17,076 nucleotides of DNA, from assembly GCA_023437885.1 (NCBI GenBank), contig JAEZFH010000095.1, forward strand, positions 1-17,076, in the 5' to 3' direction. Of the stretch, positions 6,470 to 14,443 are shown piece by piece. Within the stretch, counting starts at the first letter, position 1. Each line of letters starts with the position of its first letter. The position numbers were made by a program, and so were the translations under genes. The stretch comes from Bacillota bacterium. Lineage in GTDB: Bacteria > Bacillota > Clostridia > Lachnospirales > Lachnospiraceae. The notes under the pieces were generated by a model. It was not told the DNA's origin. It did not search any database and worked only from the letters and a program-made list of their open reading frames with translations.

Positions 6470-9262
6470 GTGATAACTATAGCATACGATGGTAGTCTGA
6501 AATTCGATACAAAGATTAACACAGAAGGATTCACAAGGGGCACAAATACAATTAAGACGCAGGCAAATGCACTAAAAGGCACTCTTGCAAGTTTAGCAAG
6601 GACCGTTGGACTGGCTTTCAGCTTGACCGCATTAGTTGCGTTTGGAAAACAAGCAATAGACACTGCATCCGATTTACAAGAGGTTCAAAACGTTGTTGAC
6701 ACCGCATTCGGTGACATGGCTTATAAGATGGAGGATTTTGCAGCAAAATCTATTGATACATTTGGAATATCTAAATTAGCCGCAAAGCAAACAGGATCAA
6801 CATTTATGGCTATGTCAATAGGCATGGGAATTGCCATGGGGACCGCCTCGGATATGTCGGTGTCACTTACTGGGTTGTCTGCTGATATGGCGTCGTTTTA
6901 CAATGTCAGGCAAGATGTAGCCAGTACAGCTTTAAAATCCATTTTCACAGGAGAGACTGAAACGCTTAAACAATTTGGTATAGTAATGACCCAAACCAAC
7001 CTGCAGGCATTTGCTTACTCACAAGGCATTAAGCAAAATGTATCAGACATGGACCAGGCATCAATAACACTGCTCAGATATCAATATGTTATGCAGCAGA
7101 CAGCTCTTGCACAGGGTGACTTTGCAAAAACCTCAGACAGTTGGGCAAACCAAACGCGGGTGCTATCTGAGAGATGGAAAGAGTTGCTTGGAATATTAGG
7201 AAATGGCCTCATACAGGTATTGACGCCATTGGTAAGAGTATCGAATACAGCATTATCCTATATGATCACGTTTGCAAATGCAGCAAGTAAGGTGCTGGGA
7301 TCCGTATTAGGGCTTAGCGGGGCGACTGAAAGCGTTGTTAAAAATACTGCTGGCATAGCAGCAGGATCAGAGGAAGCAAGCGCAGGGTTAACCGATATGG
7401 GAAAGTCAGCAAAGAAAGCATCAAAGGATGCCGGAGGAACCGCCGGATTTGATAGGCTGAACAACATGACCGAAAATATAGCAAAAAACTCATCTACTGC
7501 AGCCGATTCTATTGGAGGAATAGGCGGGATTGAAACATCAACAAAATTGGGTGGAGTAGATACAACAGCATTAGAGCAAAGTTTGCAAACTGCAGCAACC
7601 AAAATCAAAGATGTATTGCAGCCCGCAATTGAAGCTCTGGATAGATTAAAGCTGGCGGTTGCACCATTTGCCGAAAATGTAGGGGCTGGTCTTAAATGGT
7701 TTTTTGATAATATTTTAATACCATTTGGGACATGGACCGTAGCAAGCTTGATACCCGCCTTTTTAGATACACTTGGGGCTGCAATAGGATTAGTTAACTC
7801 GGTAATAGAGGTATTTAAACCATATGGATTATGGCTTTGGGATAACTTTTTACAACCGATTGCAGCCTGGACCGGAGGAGCAATAATAGGTCTACTTGGA
7901 TTGCTTACCGATGGACTAATTGCTCTGTCTGGATGGATCATGAATAATCAGGAAACAGTTGCCAATGCAGCATTATTGATAGGCAGCTTTTTTATTGCTT
8001 TTAAGATAGCTCCACTTATTGCTGCCATTGGTCCGCTGCTTACGACGTTAGGGGCTTTTATTACATCCGGAGGATTATTATCAGTGGTACTGTCAGGGCT
8101 GTCCACAGTCTTTGCGGCGTTGACAAGTCCAGTAACGATAATAGCTGCCATCCTTGGGTTATTAATTTACAGCTTTATTGATCTCTACAGTAGCAGCGAA
8201 TCCTTCAGGACGGCGATCGCAGAGCTCGGTGCCACATGGATGGCAGCACTGCAGCCATTGGCTGATTTTGTAAGCACTGTGTTGTCGGACGCATGGAATA
8301 AGATATTGAAGCCTATTATTGAGTTTTTCCTCAAGACGCTGTTACCGCAATTAATTTCTACGTTTAAAAATCTATGGGAGAACGTATTGGTACCGCTTGG
8401 AACTTTTATCGGCACTGTACTACAGCCGATATTTAAGGCCCTGGCTGATATGCTGACTCTGTTATGGGAAAATGTTGTTATACCGCTCGCCGAAGCTGTG
8501 GGAACCGTATTAAAAGAGGCATGGAGTGCGATATATGAGATAATGAATAAAACCCTCATCCCTATTTTTAAAGTTGTTATAGATATACTTACAAAGCTTT
8601 GGAAGAAGGTTATCAACCCTATCATAGATGTGCTGTGGGATAATTTTAAACCGGCATTCGAGACGGTATTTGGGGCTATAAAGACTGTTATTAATGGGCT
8701 AAAGGATGTTATGTCAGGGATAATCAAGTTTATCACCGGCATATTTACCGGAGATTGGGAAGATGCCTGGGAAGGTGTAAAGAAAATATTTAAGGGTATA
8801 TTCGATGCGCTTGTCGGTATTGTAAAGACACCGATCAACCTTATCATTGATATCATCAACGGCATGATCGGAGGCATAACAACCGGTATAAACACAGTAA
8901 TTAAAGCCGCGAATGGACTTAGCTTTGATATGCCGGATTGGCTTGGCGGCGGTACGGTAGGATTTAGTATACCATTGGTTACGGCTCCAAAGATACCGAA
9001 GCTGGCAACCGGTACTGTGGTACCTGCAAATTATGGTGAGTTTTTATCCATACTCGGAGACTCCAGGCATCCGGAAATTGTTTCTCCTATACCAGATATG
9101 AAGCAGGCGTTTAAAGAGGCATTAGTGGAGATGGGCAGCGCAGGATCTGGAAAGATGGCACACTTTACAATTAAAGTTGGTAATAGGGTGCTGTTCGAAG
9201 GCGTAGTCGAAGCAGAGAAAGAGAATTATGCATCAACAGGAGATGCAATTTTTGTTCATTAA
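6470..9262 (+). CDS. Tail tape measure protein
   Basis: About 930 residues; sets tail length and is threaded through the tube, later released into the host envelope. It has an N-terminal globular part (AYDGSLKFDTKINTEGF), a conserved segment (residues ~70-260: AIDTASDLQEVQNVVDTAFGDM, then WANQTRVLSERWKELLG), a Gly/Ala/Ser-rich linker near 290-360, and several long hydrophobic segments (~400-700) that could be membrane-active. Residues ~630-720 contain amphipathic repeats built on LWENVLVPLG / LWENVVIPLA / LWKKVINPI. The start is doubtful: GTG 6470 touches the AAAGGGG ribosome site with no spacing. An ATA at 6479, eight bases after that site, would give MAYDGSLKFD, the usual start of homologues, suggesting an ATG-to-ATA change. 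Coordinates use the conventional GTG. Confidence 0.92.
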   Translation: MITIAYDGSLKFDTKINTEGFTRGTNTIKTQANALKGTLASLARTVGLAFSLTALVAFGKQAIDTASDLQEVQNVVDTAFGDMAYKMEDFAAKSIDTFGISKLAAKQTGSTFMAMSIGMGIAMGTASDMSVSLTGLSADMASFYNVRQDVASTALKSIFTGETETLKQFGIVMTQTNLQAFAYSQGIKQNVSDMDQASITLLRYQYVMQQTALAQGDFAKTSDSWANQTRVLSERWKELLGILGNGLIQVLTPLVRVSNTALSYMITFANAASKVLGSVLGLSGATESVVKNTAGIAAGSEEASAGLTDMGKSAKKASKDAGGTAGFDRLNNMTENIAKNSSTAADSIGGIGGIETSTKLGGVDTTALEQSLQTAATKIKDVLQPAIEALDRLKLAVAPFAENVGAGLKWFFDNILIPFGTWTVASLIPAFLDTLGAAIGLVNSVIEVFKPYGLWLWDNFLQPIAAWTGGAIIGLLGLLTDGLIALSGWIMNNQETVANAALLIGSFFIAFKIAPLIAAIGPLLTTLGAFITSGGLLSVVLSGLSTVFAALTSPVTIIAAILGLLIYSFIDLYSSSESFRTAIAELGATWMAALQPLADFVSTVLSDAWNKILKPIIEFFLKTLLPQLISTFKNLWENVLVPLGTFIGTVLQPIFKALADMLTLLWENVVIPLAEAVGTVLKEAWSAIYEIMNKTLIPIFKVVIDILTKLWKKVINPIIDVLWDNFKPAFETVFGAIKTVINGLKDVMSGIIKFITGIFTGDWEDAWEGVKKIFKGIFDALVGIVKTPINLIIDIINGMIGGITTGINTVIKAANGLSFDMPDWLGGGTVGFSIPLVTAPKIPKLATGTVVPANYGEFLSILGDSRHPEIVSPIPDMKQAFKEALVEMGSAGSGKMAHFTIKVGNRVLFEGVVEAEKENYASTGDAIFVH
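8372..8640 (+). repeat. Amphipathic helical repeats inside the tape measure protein
   Basis: Diverged protein-level repeats begin at LWENVLVPLG (residue ~635), LWENVVIPLA (~665) and LWKKVINPII (~710). The first two are 30 residues apart. Each repeat pairs a Trp-containing polar face with a hydrophobic helix. Such repeats are common where tape measure proteins gain or lose length by recombination. Confidence 0.5.
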
Positions 9263-9273
9263 GGAGGTTGTTT

Positions 9274-9678
9274 ATGAATTTTGATGGAAATTATATATAC
9301 GTTAATAACACAGCATTCCCCAACAGCCTCCTCGCTTATGGTGATGGATATTCGAATACTCCGTGCATTCGGATCGACAAAAATAGTTATCGAGATGGGA
9401 AAGGGAAACTGCACCGGACCATTCTTCCGGAGAAACCGAGTACTATCGCAATTAAGACGATTGACAGGTTTTCATACGGGCAAAAGCTAATTATGAAAGC
9501 ATATTTTGTTCCGCGCGACTTAATCACAATTAGGTACTGGAATGATGAGACTGATGATTATGAGACGGCTCAATTTTATGTACCAGAAATCAAATATACT
9601 CATAAGACACAAAAGAAGAAGGTGCCGTATTATAACGCCTTGGATATCGAATTTATAGCATATGGAGGGGATCAGTAA
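9274..9678 (+). CDS. Small tail-tip protein (DUF6711-like, possible distal tail component)
   Basis: 134-residue, beta-rich protein between tape measure and tail hub, the place normally taken by the distal tail (Dit) protein. It reads as a barrel-like fold: short strands, a central basic turn (KNSYRDGKGKLHRTILPEKPSTIAIKTI), then LITIRYWNDETDDYETAQFYVPEIKY. The layout resembles phage proteins I know as DUF6711, but I am not certain of the family. It is shorter than typical Dit proteins (~200-300 residues), so if it fills that role it is a minimal version. AAGGAGG overlaps the upstream stop and lies six bases before the ATG at 9274; an in-frame TTG at 9268 directly abuts that ribosome site and is rejected. 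Its stop overlaps the hub start by one base (TAATG). Confidence 0.65.
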   Translation: MNFDGNYIYVNNTAFPNSLLAYGDGYSNTPCIRIDKNSYRDGKGKLHRTILPEKPSTIAIKTIDRFSYGQKLIMKAYFVPRDLITIRYWNDETDDYETAQFYVPEIKYTHKTQKKKVPYYNALDIEFIAYGGDQ

Positions 9679-12600
9679 TGATCAATATAGATAGTACATT
9701 AAAAAATATATATAAAAACGACAGATTCCCTCTTAGTGCCTCTATAGCTGAAAAAGATATTATTGCGTATTTTCCAGGCTTGGGTCTAACGGTTGCAGCT
9801 GATCAGTTTGCCGAAGACAAAGGCGGGTTTGAATTACATGAAAGCATCTGCGCTGATGGTGATTTGAAATACGGAAAATGCAACTCTGCCAAAGTGAAAT
9901 TTACTGTTGCAGATGTGACCGACGAAATAGCAGGGAAAGAATTTATCCTTACGCAGACCATAAATGAAACATATGAAATGCCTCTTGGATATTTTACTGT
10001 TGACACATGTCCGAAACAGGATGATCTCAGATTCAAAGATATCACAGCATATGACCGAATGAAGCGAATTGACATTGATGTAGCTGCCTGGTACAACTCA
10101 TTAACATTCCCGATGACGCTGGCAGCCTTCCGCGCAAGCTTCCTGGCATATGTCAGATTAGAGGAGGACATAAGTAATCTGCCGCTGCCCAATGATAGCA
10201 TGATTATCACAAAGACTATAGAGCCGGCAGCCCTCCAGGGGCGTGACGTAATCGAAAAGATAGAGGAGATCAACGGAGCCTTCGGGTGCATCGGACGTGA
10301 CGGAAAATTTAAGCATGTGGTGCTTGCTCCGGCGTACGGAGATTATCCGGTTGATGATTATCCTCAGGATGATTACCCGGTTGATGAATACGACACATCA
10401 TATGTCCATGGAGAGCCTATCGCTGAAACACTATCCACCAACATGATAGAGCAGGTTAGATACGAAGAATATGCCGTCAAAGAGATATCCAAGCTTATCA
10501 TCCGAGCGGAACCAGAAGATATCGGAGCAATCATCACAGCAGACAAAGGTCCACTGATCGATACACTGACCGGTACATCGCTAACATCCAATAAAACCGA
10601 CGATATCGGTACGGCTGAGATTGTACGGGTAGAGGGTGCATCATCACAGGTGCAGACGGTACAGGGAAAGAATTTGCTTCCGAAGACAACAAATCAGGCA
10701 ATAACGAAAAACGGGATTACATTTACCCCTAATTCCGATGGTTCTATAACTATTAATGGCACAGCTTCTGCTCTAGCGGACTTTTATTTATTTGGAGCAT
10801 ATGCCAGTACGAAAGAGGTTTATTCGTTAGAACCCGGTACTTATACGATAAAGGGAACAGGTAATGCAAATGTCACTATCCATACAGGGTCGACTAGCAA
10901 CGCTATAATCAACGGAGAGGCATCATCTATCTCTAAAGCATTGGCAGTTAAAGCTTCAATGGTATTTTGCTTTATTAGAGTTAATAACGGTATTACGGTT
11001 AGCAATTTAACTGTGTATCCTCAATTGGAATCTGGTAGTGCATCCACCGCCTACGCCCCATTTGTCCCCAACAGCCCAAGCCCTGATTACCCATCCCCTA
11101 TCATATCAGCACATGATTTTGTAATTACCGCGGGCAACGGAGTGGAGAGTAATGTTTTCACGGTAAATGATACCTTGAGGAGTTTGCCCAATGGAGTTAA
11201 GGATACCTATGAGGTTATCGGGGATAAGCTGTATAAGGTGCAGAGGGTTGGGACGGTTGTGTTAAATGGTGTGGAAAGCTGGCAGACTGTCGCACAGTCT
11301 AATGGAAACACGGACTATTATTACGCTTATATGAATGCATATGACAACTTAATAAAGAGCGGATCCTACACTTGTATGTGTGACAAGTTAACTAAGATTG
11401 CAGCTATGCTTATTAATACAGTAGTTAACAAAGACTCCATTTCCGTGGGTGATTCGACATTTAGCCGAATTAGAATAATGATTCGGAAAGACAGACTTGC
11501 ATCCATGACAACTACAGCCTTGAAAACATATCTTGCATCCAATCCTGTCACTGTCCAGTACGAGCTTGCCACCACCCTCTACACCGAAATATCACCCATC
11601 ATCTTAACCACCTACAAAAACCTAACCAACATCACCACCAGCTCTACACCGCAGGTCACACTCACCGCAAAGCTATACGGCAATACCAATAATACCTATA
11701 TAATTGAGGGTAACTTCCTTCTTTACGGCAAATCAGCCGAGGAGCTGCAGCAGATCGGGCGCAATGCATTTGGTTATATGGCTAAGAGACCGTATAGACC
11801 GTATGAAAGTAGCAATATAGGCTTACCATACTTAGAGCCGGGGGACATGGTTAAGTTTGATCAAAATGATCCTGTGGTTGGGTATATCTTTAATCGGACC
11901 TTATCCGGGATACAGGCATTACAGGACAGCTATTCGGCGTCGGGCAACCGGGAGCGGGAACAGAATACCAGTGTAAACACCAAGATCGAGATACTCAATC
12001 GTAAATCTACTAAGCTTAAAATGGATATCGAAGGTGTCAGAGTCGAGGTCGAGGACTTGGCCGCCGGGACCAATGCGAGATTTGAGGTTGTATCTGATGC
12101 AGTAATAGCGGAGGCTACCAGGGCAACGGCAGCCGAAGGTGTATTGAGTGGGCAGATTACGGTTATGGCCGGCGAAATAGATCTACGGGTAACTAAAAAC
12201 GGAGTTATTGCAGCGATTAATTTAAGCCCGGAAGAAATACTGATGCAGGCCAATAAAATCAACTTTAATGGATATGCTACATTTGACAGCAACGGCGGCA
12301 TAACCAGTATAGACGGTTCTGTACTTAAAACAGGAACCGTTATAGCGGATACACTTAATGCAGCGGACGGTACATTTACCGGAACACTCGTCGGAGTAGA
12401 CGGAACATTTACGGGAACTTTAACCGGAAACATCATTAACGGCGCCGCGATAAACGGTGGAACAATTACCGGTGCCAAGATTATAAGCCAGGCTGGAGGC
12501 AATTCGACGACTATTGAAAACGGCACAATCTCCACCACGGTTATAAACATGGTATCTGGTGGCTTGTCATCAAATCACGCTGCTGGTGGCGTCGGGTACA

Positions 12601-13259
12601 CTGATGCAAGCGGAAATGCGGTCACAATATCCACTGACAGAATAAACGTAGGAAAGAACGGCGAGGTAAATGCACGGATATTAGCAGACGGAGGAGGCAG
12701 GTTTAAGTATTTATATCAAGATGGATATACTGTAATTGACAGCGGAAATATAGCAGACCAGTCGGTGCGTGCGTTAAGGGAAACGGTGTATGTATCTGCG
12801 GAAAGTAATTTTAGACCTTACGCGACAGGGCTTTATTCCTGCGGCACAACGAATGGGAAATGGAGTTCTGTATGGGCTTCCAATGGAACAATACAGACAT
12901 CAGATGAACGCAAGAAAACAGATATACAATCACTTGAAGAAGACGAGAGATTTTTAATGTTTGCAAAAATGATTACGCCTTATACATACCGGATGATTGG
13001 AGGTACAAGTGGAAGAAATCACGTAGGATTTATTGCTCAAAGAATTGAGGATGCGATGGCAGAATGCAATATATCAGATATGGAATTTGCAGGATTGATT
13101 AAAGCTCCAGTCTATGCAAAGATGCTGATTGACGAATATGGAAACCAAACCGATGATTATGATACAGAAAGCGAAATTATTGATTATGACTACAATTTAA
13201 GGTATGACGAATTTATTCCACTTATCTTTTTGTGGCTCAGAAGTTTAGAAAATCGTTAA
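9678..13259 (+). CDS. Tail tip hub / receptor-binding protein with S74 intramolecular chaperone
   Basis: 1193-residue tail-tip protein. Residues 1-285 are the hub-type N-terminus (FELHESICADGDLKYGKCNS, MPLGYFTVDTCPK, KDITAYDRMKRIDID), with a DYPxD repeat at 222-238. The hub resumes near 667 (YIIEGNFLLYGKSAEELQQIG, then LPYLEPGDMVKF). About 380 residues between are an inserted module with KNLLPKT and FVPNSPSPDYPSPI motifs, common in Firmicute phage adhesins. Residues ~760-830 look coiled-coil; ~885-960 are Gly/Thr-rich and probably beta-helical. The C-terminus has SDERKK at 1075-1080 and HVGFIAQRI near 1114-1122, the hallmarks of the S74 chaperone that trimerises fibres and self-cleaves before the Ser (Ser1075, Lys1080). 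The SD is GGAGGGG, seven bases before ATG. Receptor binding is inferred. Confidence 0.87.
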   Translation: MINIDSTLKNIYKNDRFPLSASIAEKDIIAYFPGLGLTVAADQFAEDKGGFELHESICADGDLKYGKCNSAKVKFTVADVTDEIAGKEFILTQTINETYEMPLGYFTVDTCPKQDDLRFKDITAYDRMKRIDIDVAAWYNSLTFPMTLAAFRASFLAYVRLEEDISNLPLPNDSMIITKTIEPAALQGRDVIEKIEEINGAFGCIGRDGKFKHVVLAPAYGDYPVDDYPQDDYPVDEYDTSYVHGEPIAETLSTNMIEQVRYEEYAVKEISKLIIRAEPEDIGAIITADKGPLIDTLTGTSLTSNKTDDIGTAEIVRVEGASSQVQTVQGKNLLPKTTNQAITKNGITFTPNSDGSITINGTASALADFYLFGAYASTKEVYSLEPGTYTIKGTGNANVTIHTGSTSNAIINGEASSISKALAVKASMVFCFIRVNNGITVSNLTVYPQLESGSASTAYAPFVPNSPSPDYPSPIISAHDFVITAGNGVESNVFTVNDTLRSLPNGVKDTYEVIGDKLYKVQRVGTVVLNGVESWQTVAQSNGNTDYYYAYMNAYDNLIKSGSYTCMCDKLTKIAAMLINTVVNKDSISVGDSTFSRIRIMIRKDRLASMTTTALKTYLASNPVTVQYELATTLYTEISPIILTTYKNLTNITTSSTPQVTLTAKLYGNTNNTYIIEGNFLLYGKSAEELQQIGRNAFGYMAKRPYRPYESSNIGLPYLEPGDMVKFDQNDPVVGYIFNRTLSGIQALQDSYSASGNREREQNTSVNTKIEILNRKSTKLKMDIEGVRVEVEDLAAGTNARFEVVSDAVIAEATRATAAEGVLSGQITVMAGEIDLRVTKNGVIAAINLSPEEILMQANKINFNGYATFDSNGGITSIDGSVLKTGTVIADTLNAADGTFTGTLVGVDGTFTGTLTGNIINGAAINGGTITGAKIISQAGGNSTTIENGTISTTVINMVSGGLSSNHAAGGVGYTDASGNAVTISTDRINVGKNGEVNARILADGGGRFKYLYQDGYTVIDSGNIADQSVRALRETVYVSAESNFRPYATGLYSCGTTNGKWSSVWASNGTIQTSDERKKTDIQSLEEDERFLMFAKMITPYTYRMIGGTSGRNHVGFIAQRIEDAMAECNISDMEFAGLIKAPVYAKMLIDEYGNQTDDYDTESEIIDYDYNLRYDEFIPLIFLWLRSLENR
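10341..10391 (+). repeat. 15-bp tandem repeat encoding DYPxD units
   Basis: Three adjacent 15-base units encode DYPVD, DYPQD and DYPVD, followed by a decayed fourth (EYDTS). Similar short proline-aromatic repeats occur at this place in tail hub proteins of related phages, so copy number probably varies by slippage. Confidence 0.7.
10533..11675 (+). other. Inserted adhesin-like module within the tail hub gene
   Basis: The hub reading runs naturally from IGAI (residues 282-285) to YGNTNNTYIIEGNFLLYGK (from 667). The ~380 residues between contain KNLLPKT, Thr/Ser-rich beta segments, FVPNSPSPDYPSPI, then LRSLPNGVKDTYEVIGDKLYKVQRVG, a module widely shared among unrelated phage tail proteins. Two stretches at its end (11040-11105 and 11560-11670) are strikingly C-rich on the coding strand, with runs of ACC and ATC codons unlike the flanks. 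Boundaries are approximate; mosaic acquisition is inference. Confidence 0.6.
12366..12431 (+). repeat. 33-bp tandem repeat in tail hub gene
   Basis: Two adjacent 33-base units encode DGTFTGTLVGV and DGTFTGTLTGN (residues ~897-918), with differences mostly at third positions. They fall in a Gly/Thr-rich, beta-helix-like stretch before the S74 domain. Confidence 0.65.
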
Positions 13260-13274
13260 AAATTGTATATAAGC

Positions 13275-13318
13275 GTAGATTTTGTAAAATACTGTGCTAT
13301 AATATAGTTAGGAGGTGG
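13275..13318 (+). promoter_or_regulatory. Extended -10 promoter ahead of the secreted Ig-like gene
   Basis: TGCTATAAT at 13295-13303 is a perfect extended -10 element. No good -35 is present (TAGATT at 13277-13282 with a 15-base spacer is the best guess), which is acceptable for extended -10 promoters. It lies 36 bases after the tail hub stop and eight bases before the GGAGGTGG ribosome site, so the next gene can be transcribed without the late operon. Confidence 0.65.
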
Positions 13319-13324
13319 CAAGTC

Positions 13325-14209
13325 ATGAGGAAAGCCATATGCGCAATATTTTTAATGATTATATGTATTATGTATGTTCCGACCACTGCATTTGCAGGAA
13401 CCAGAATAATAGGGGACTATGACGTTGGTTCAAATAAAACGATACATGTTAATGATATTGACATGACTTATGTTTTTGCATATAAGTCAAAAATGAAAGA
13501 CAATGAAGATTATCCGGTACCTAGAATAGAACAAGATAGAAAACCAATGGATGGGAAATTAACATATCCGAATTATGACAGTTCTAAATTAGGAAGCTTT
13601 GTTTTGGAATGGGTATTCACACCATCGGATAAGAGTTATGAACCTATCACTGGGACAGCGAATGCTATAGTAGTCATGCCTTCGTGGGGCACTATGCGTG
13701 ACGAAAATGACGATGTATCAATCCCTTCGTTTCAGGCATCATCTATCAGCATGCAAATAGGCTCGTCATATTACCCACAAATAAGTAATAATATTGAAAG
13801 TTCTGATTATCTATGGAAAAGTAGTGATAAATCTATTGTAACGGTTAATAAAAAAACAGGTAAACTTATTGCAAAAAGTAACGGAGAAGCAATTATAACA
13901 TGTAAAATTGATACACCATATGATGAAAGCTATACAATAAGCATCAAAGTTGTTGCGCAGTCGAACGCCAGCGAAGAACGCAAAGAATTAACAGCTACCA
14001 ATGGAGACATATTTAACATATCGGCAGAACAAGGCACTACAATATCTACTAGCAGATATGCGTCATCAAAAAACTCAGTTGCAAGTGTTGATCAATTTTC
14101 TGGATTAATAACAGCAAGATCTGATGGAGAGGCATATATTACGTGCACAACAGTCGATTTAAATTACAATATTGTAGTAGAACGGTATCATATAACGGTA
14201 ACAGAGTAA
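13325..14209 (+). CDS. Secreted bacterial Ig-like (Big_2) domain protein, probable phage moron
   Basis: 294-residue protein. Residues 1-24 are a clear signal peptide: MRK, a hydrophobic core (AICAIFLMIICIMYV) and an AFA cleavage site. Residues ~25-120 form an Ig-like region (GSFVLEWVFTPSDKSYEPITGTANAIVV). Two Big_2-type repeats follow: ~130-210 with SSDKSIVTVNKKTGKLIAKSNGEAIITC, and ~215-294 with SKNSVASVDQFSGLITARSDGEAYITC. There is no sortase motif or C-terminal membrane segment, so it is probably released or loosely surface-bound. The start at 13325 is set by GGAGGTGG seven bases upstream; the same frame is open back to 13232 inside the hub gene, but that would bury the signal peptide. The gene is more AT-rich than its neighbours and is framed by its own promoter and terminator, the classic layout of a gene expressed by a prophage to alter its host's surface. 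It could instead be a late accessory virion factor. Confidence 0.8.
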   Translation: MRKAICAIFLMIICIMYVPTTAFAGTRIIGDYDVGSNKTIHVNDIDMTYVFAYKSKMKDNEDYPVPRIEQDRKPMDGKLTYPNYDSSKLGSFVLEWVFTPSDKSYEPITGTANAIVVMPSWGTMRDENDDVSIPSFQASSISMQIGSSYYPQISNNIESSDYLWKSSDKSIVTVNKKTGKLIAKSNGEAIITCKIDTPYDESYTISIKVVAQSNASEERKELTATNGDIFNISAEQGTTISTSRYASSKNSVASVDQFSGLITARSDGEAYITCTTVDLNYNIVVERYHITVTE

Positions 14210-14227
14210 CTTATAAATCAATATAGC

Positions 14228-14260
14228 AAGGGCAGCGCCGAAAGGTAGCTGCTCTTTTTA
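14228..14260 (+). terminator. Intrinsic terminator closing the Ig-like gene cassette
   Basis: AAGGGCAGC (14228-14236) pairs with GCTGCTCTT (14248-14256), nine pairs with one G-U. The loop can fold further as GCC-GAAA-GGT, a GNRA-type tetraloop. The right arm runs into TTTTTAT. This is the clearest intrinsic terminator in the window and lies upstream of the lysis genes, so those need readthrough, antitermination or another promoter. Confidence 0.85.
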
Positions 14261-14278
14261 TGCAGAAATGGAGGAAAT

Positions 14279-14443
14279 ATGGAGATGAACAATTACACAC
14301 TTGGATGCGAGATTAATGTAAAAAATCTTGACGAGATCATAAAGAAGACAGAAGAGGCCCTTGACACATTAAGAAAAGCCAAGACCCAAATTGACGAGTT
14401 GGCTTCTCTTAACCTTGACATTGAACTTAAGACATCGGAGTAA
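14279..14443 (+). CDS. Small coiled-coil protein, function unknown
   Basis: 54-residue ORF beginning MEMNNYTLGCEINVKNLDEI, then a strongly helical, heptad-like stretch (IIKKTEEALDTLRKAKTQIDELASL) and a polar end. I do not recognise the family. It is supported by GGAGG at 14270-14274, four bases before the ATG at 14279 and ten before a second in-frame ATG at 14285, either of which could be used. It follows the terminator by about 20 bases, and its last 17 bases overlap the 3' end of the minus-strand zinc-ribbon gene, making the two convergent. Size and position suggest a small virion or assembly accessory. Confidence 0.6.
   Translation: MEMNNYTLGCEINVKNLDEIIKKTEEALDTLRKAKTQIDELASLNLDIELKTSE

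Noticed and set aside
7258..7941. Long minus-strand open frame (227 codons) opposite the tape measure gene
   Set aside because: It mirrors a low-complexity Ala/Ile-rich coding stretch, has no ribosome site and reads as a Pro/Ser/Ala-rich shadow.
8185..8895. Minus-strand open frame of 236 codons opposite the tape measure gene
   Set aside because: Composition (Ile/Ser/Pro-rich) is the reverse complement of amphipathic helices; no ribosome site or known motif.
11930..12550. Minus-strand open frame of 206 codons opposite the tail hub gene
   Set aside because: Val/Pro/Ser-rich shadow of the Gly/Thr-rich beta-helix region, without a ribosome site.
13232..13324. Upstream extension of the secreted Ig-like protein
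   Set aside because: It would put 31 basic residues before a clean signal peptide and starts inside the hub gene without a ribosome site.
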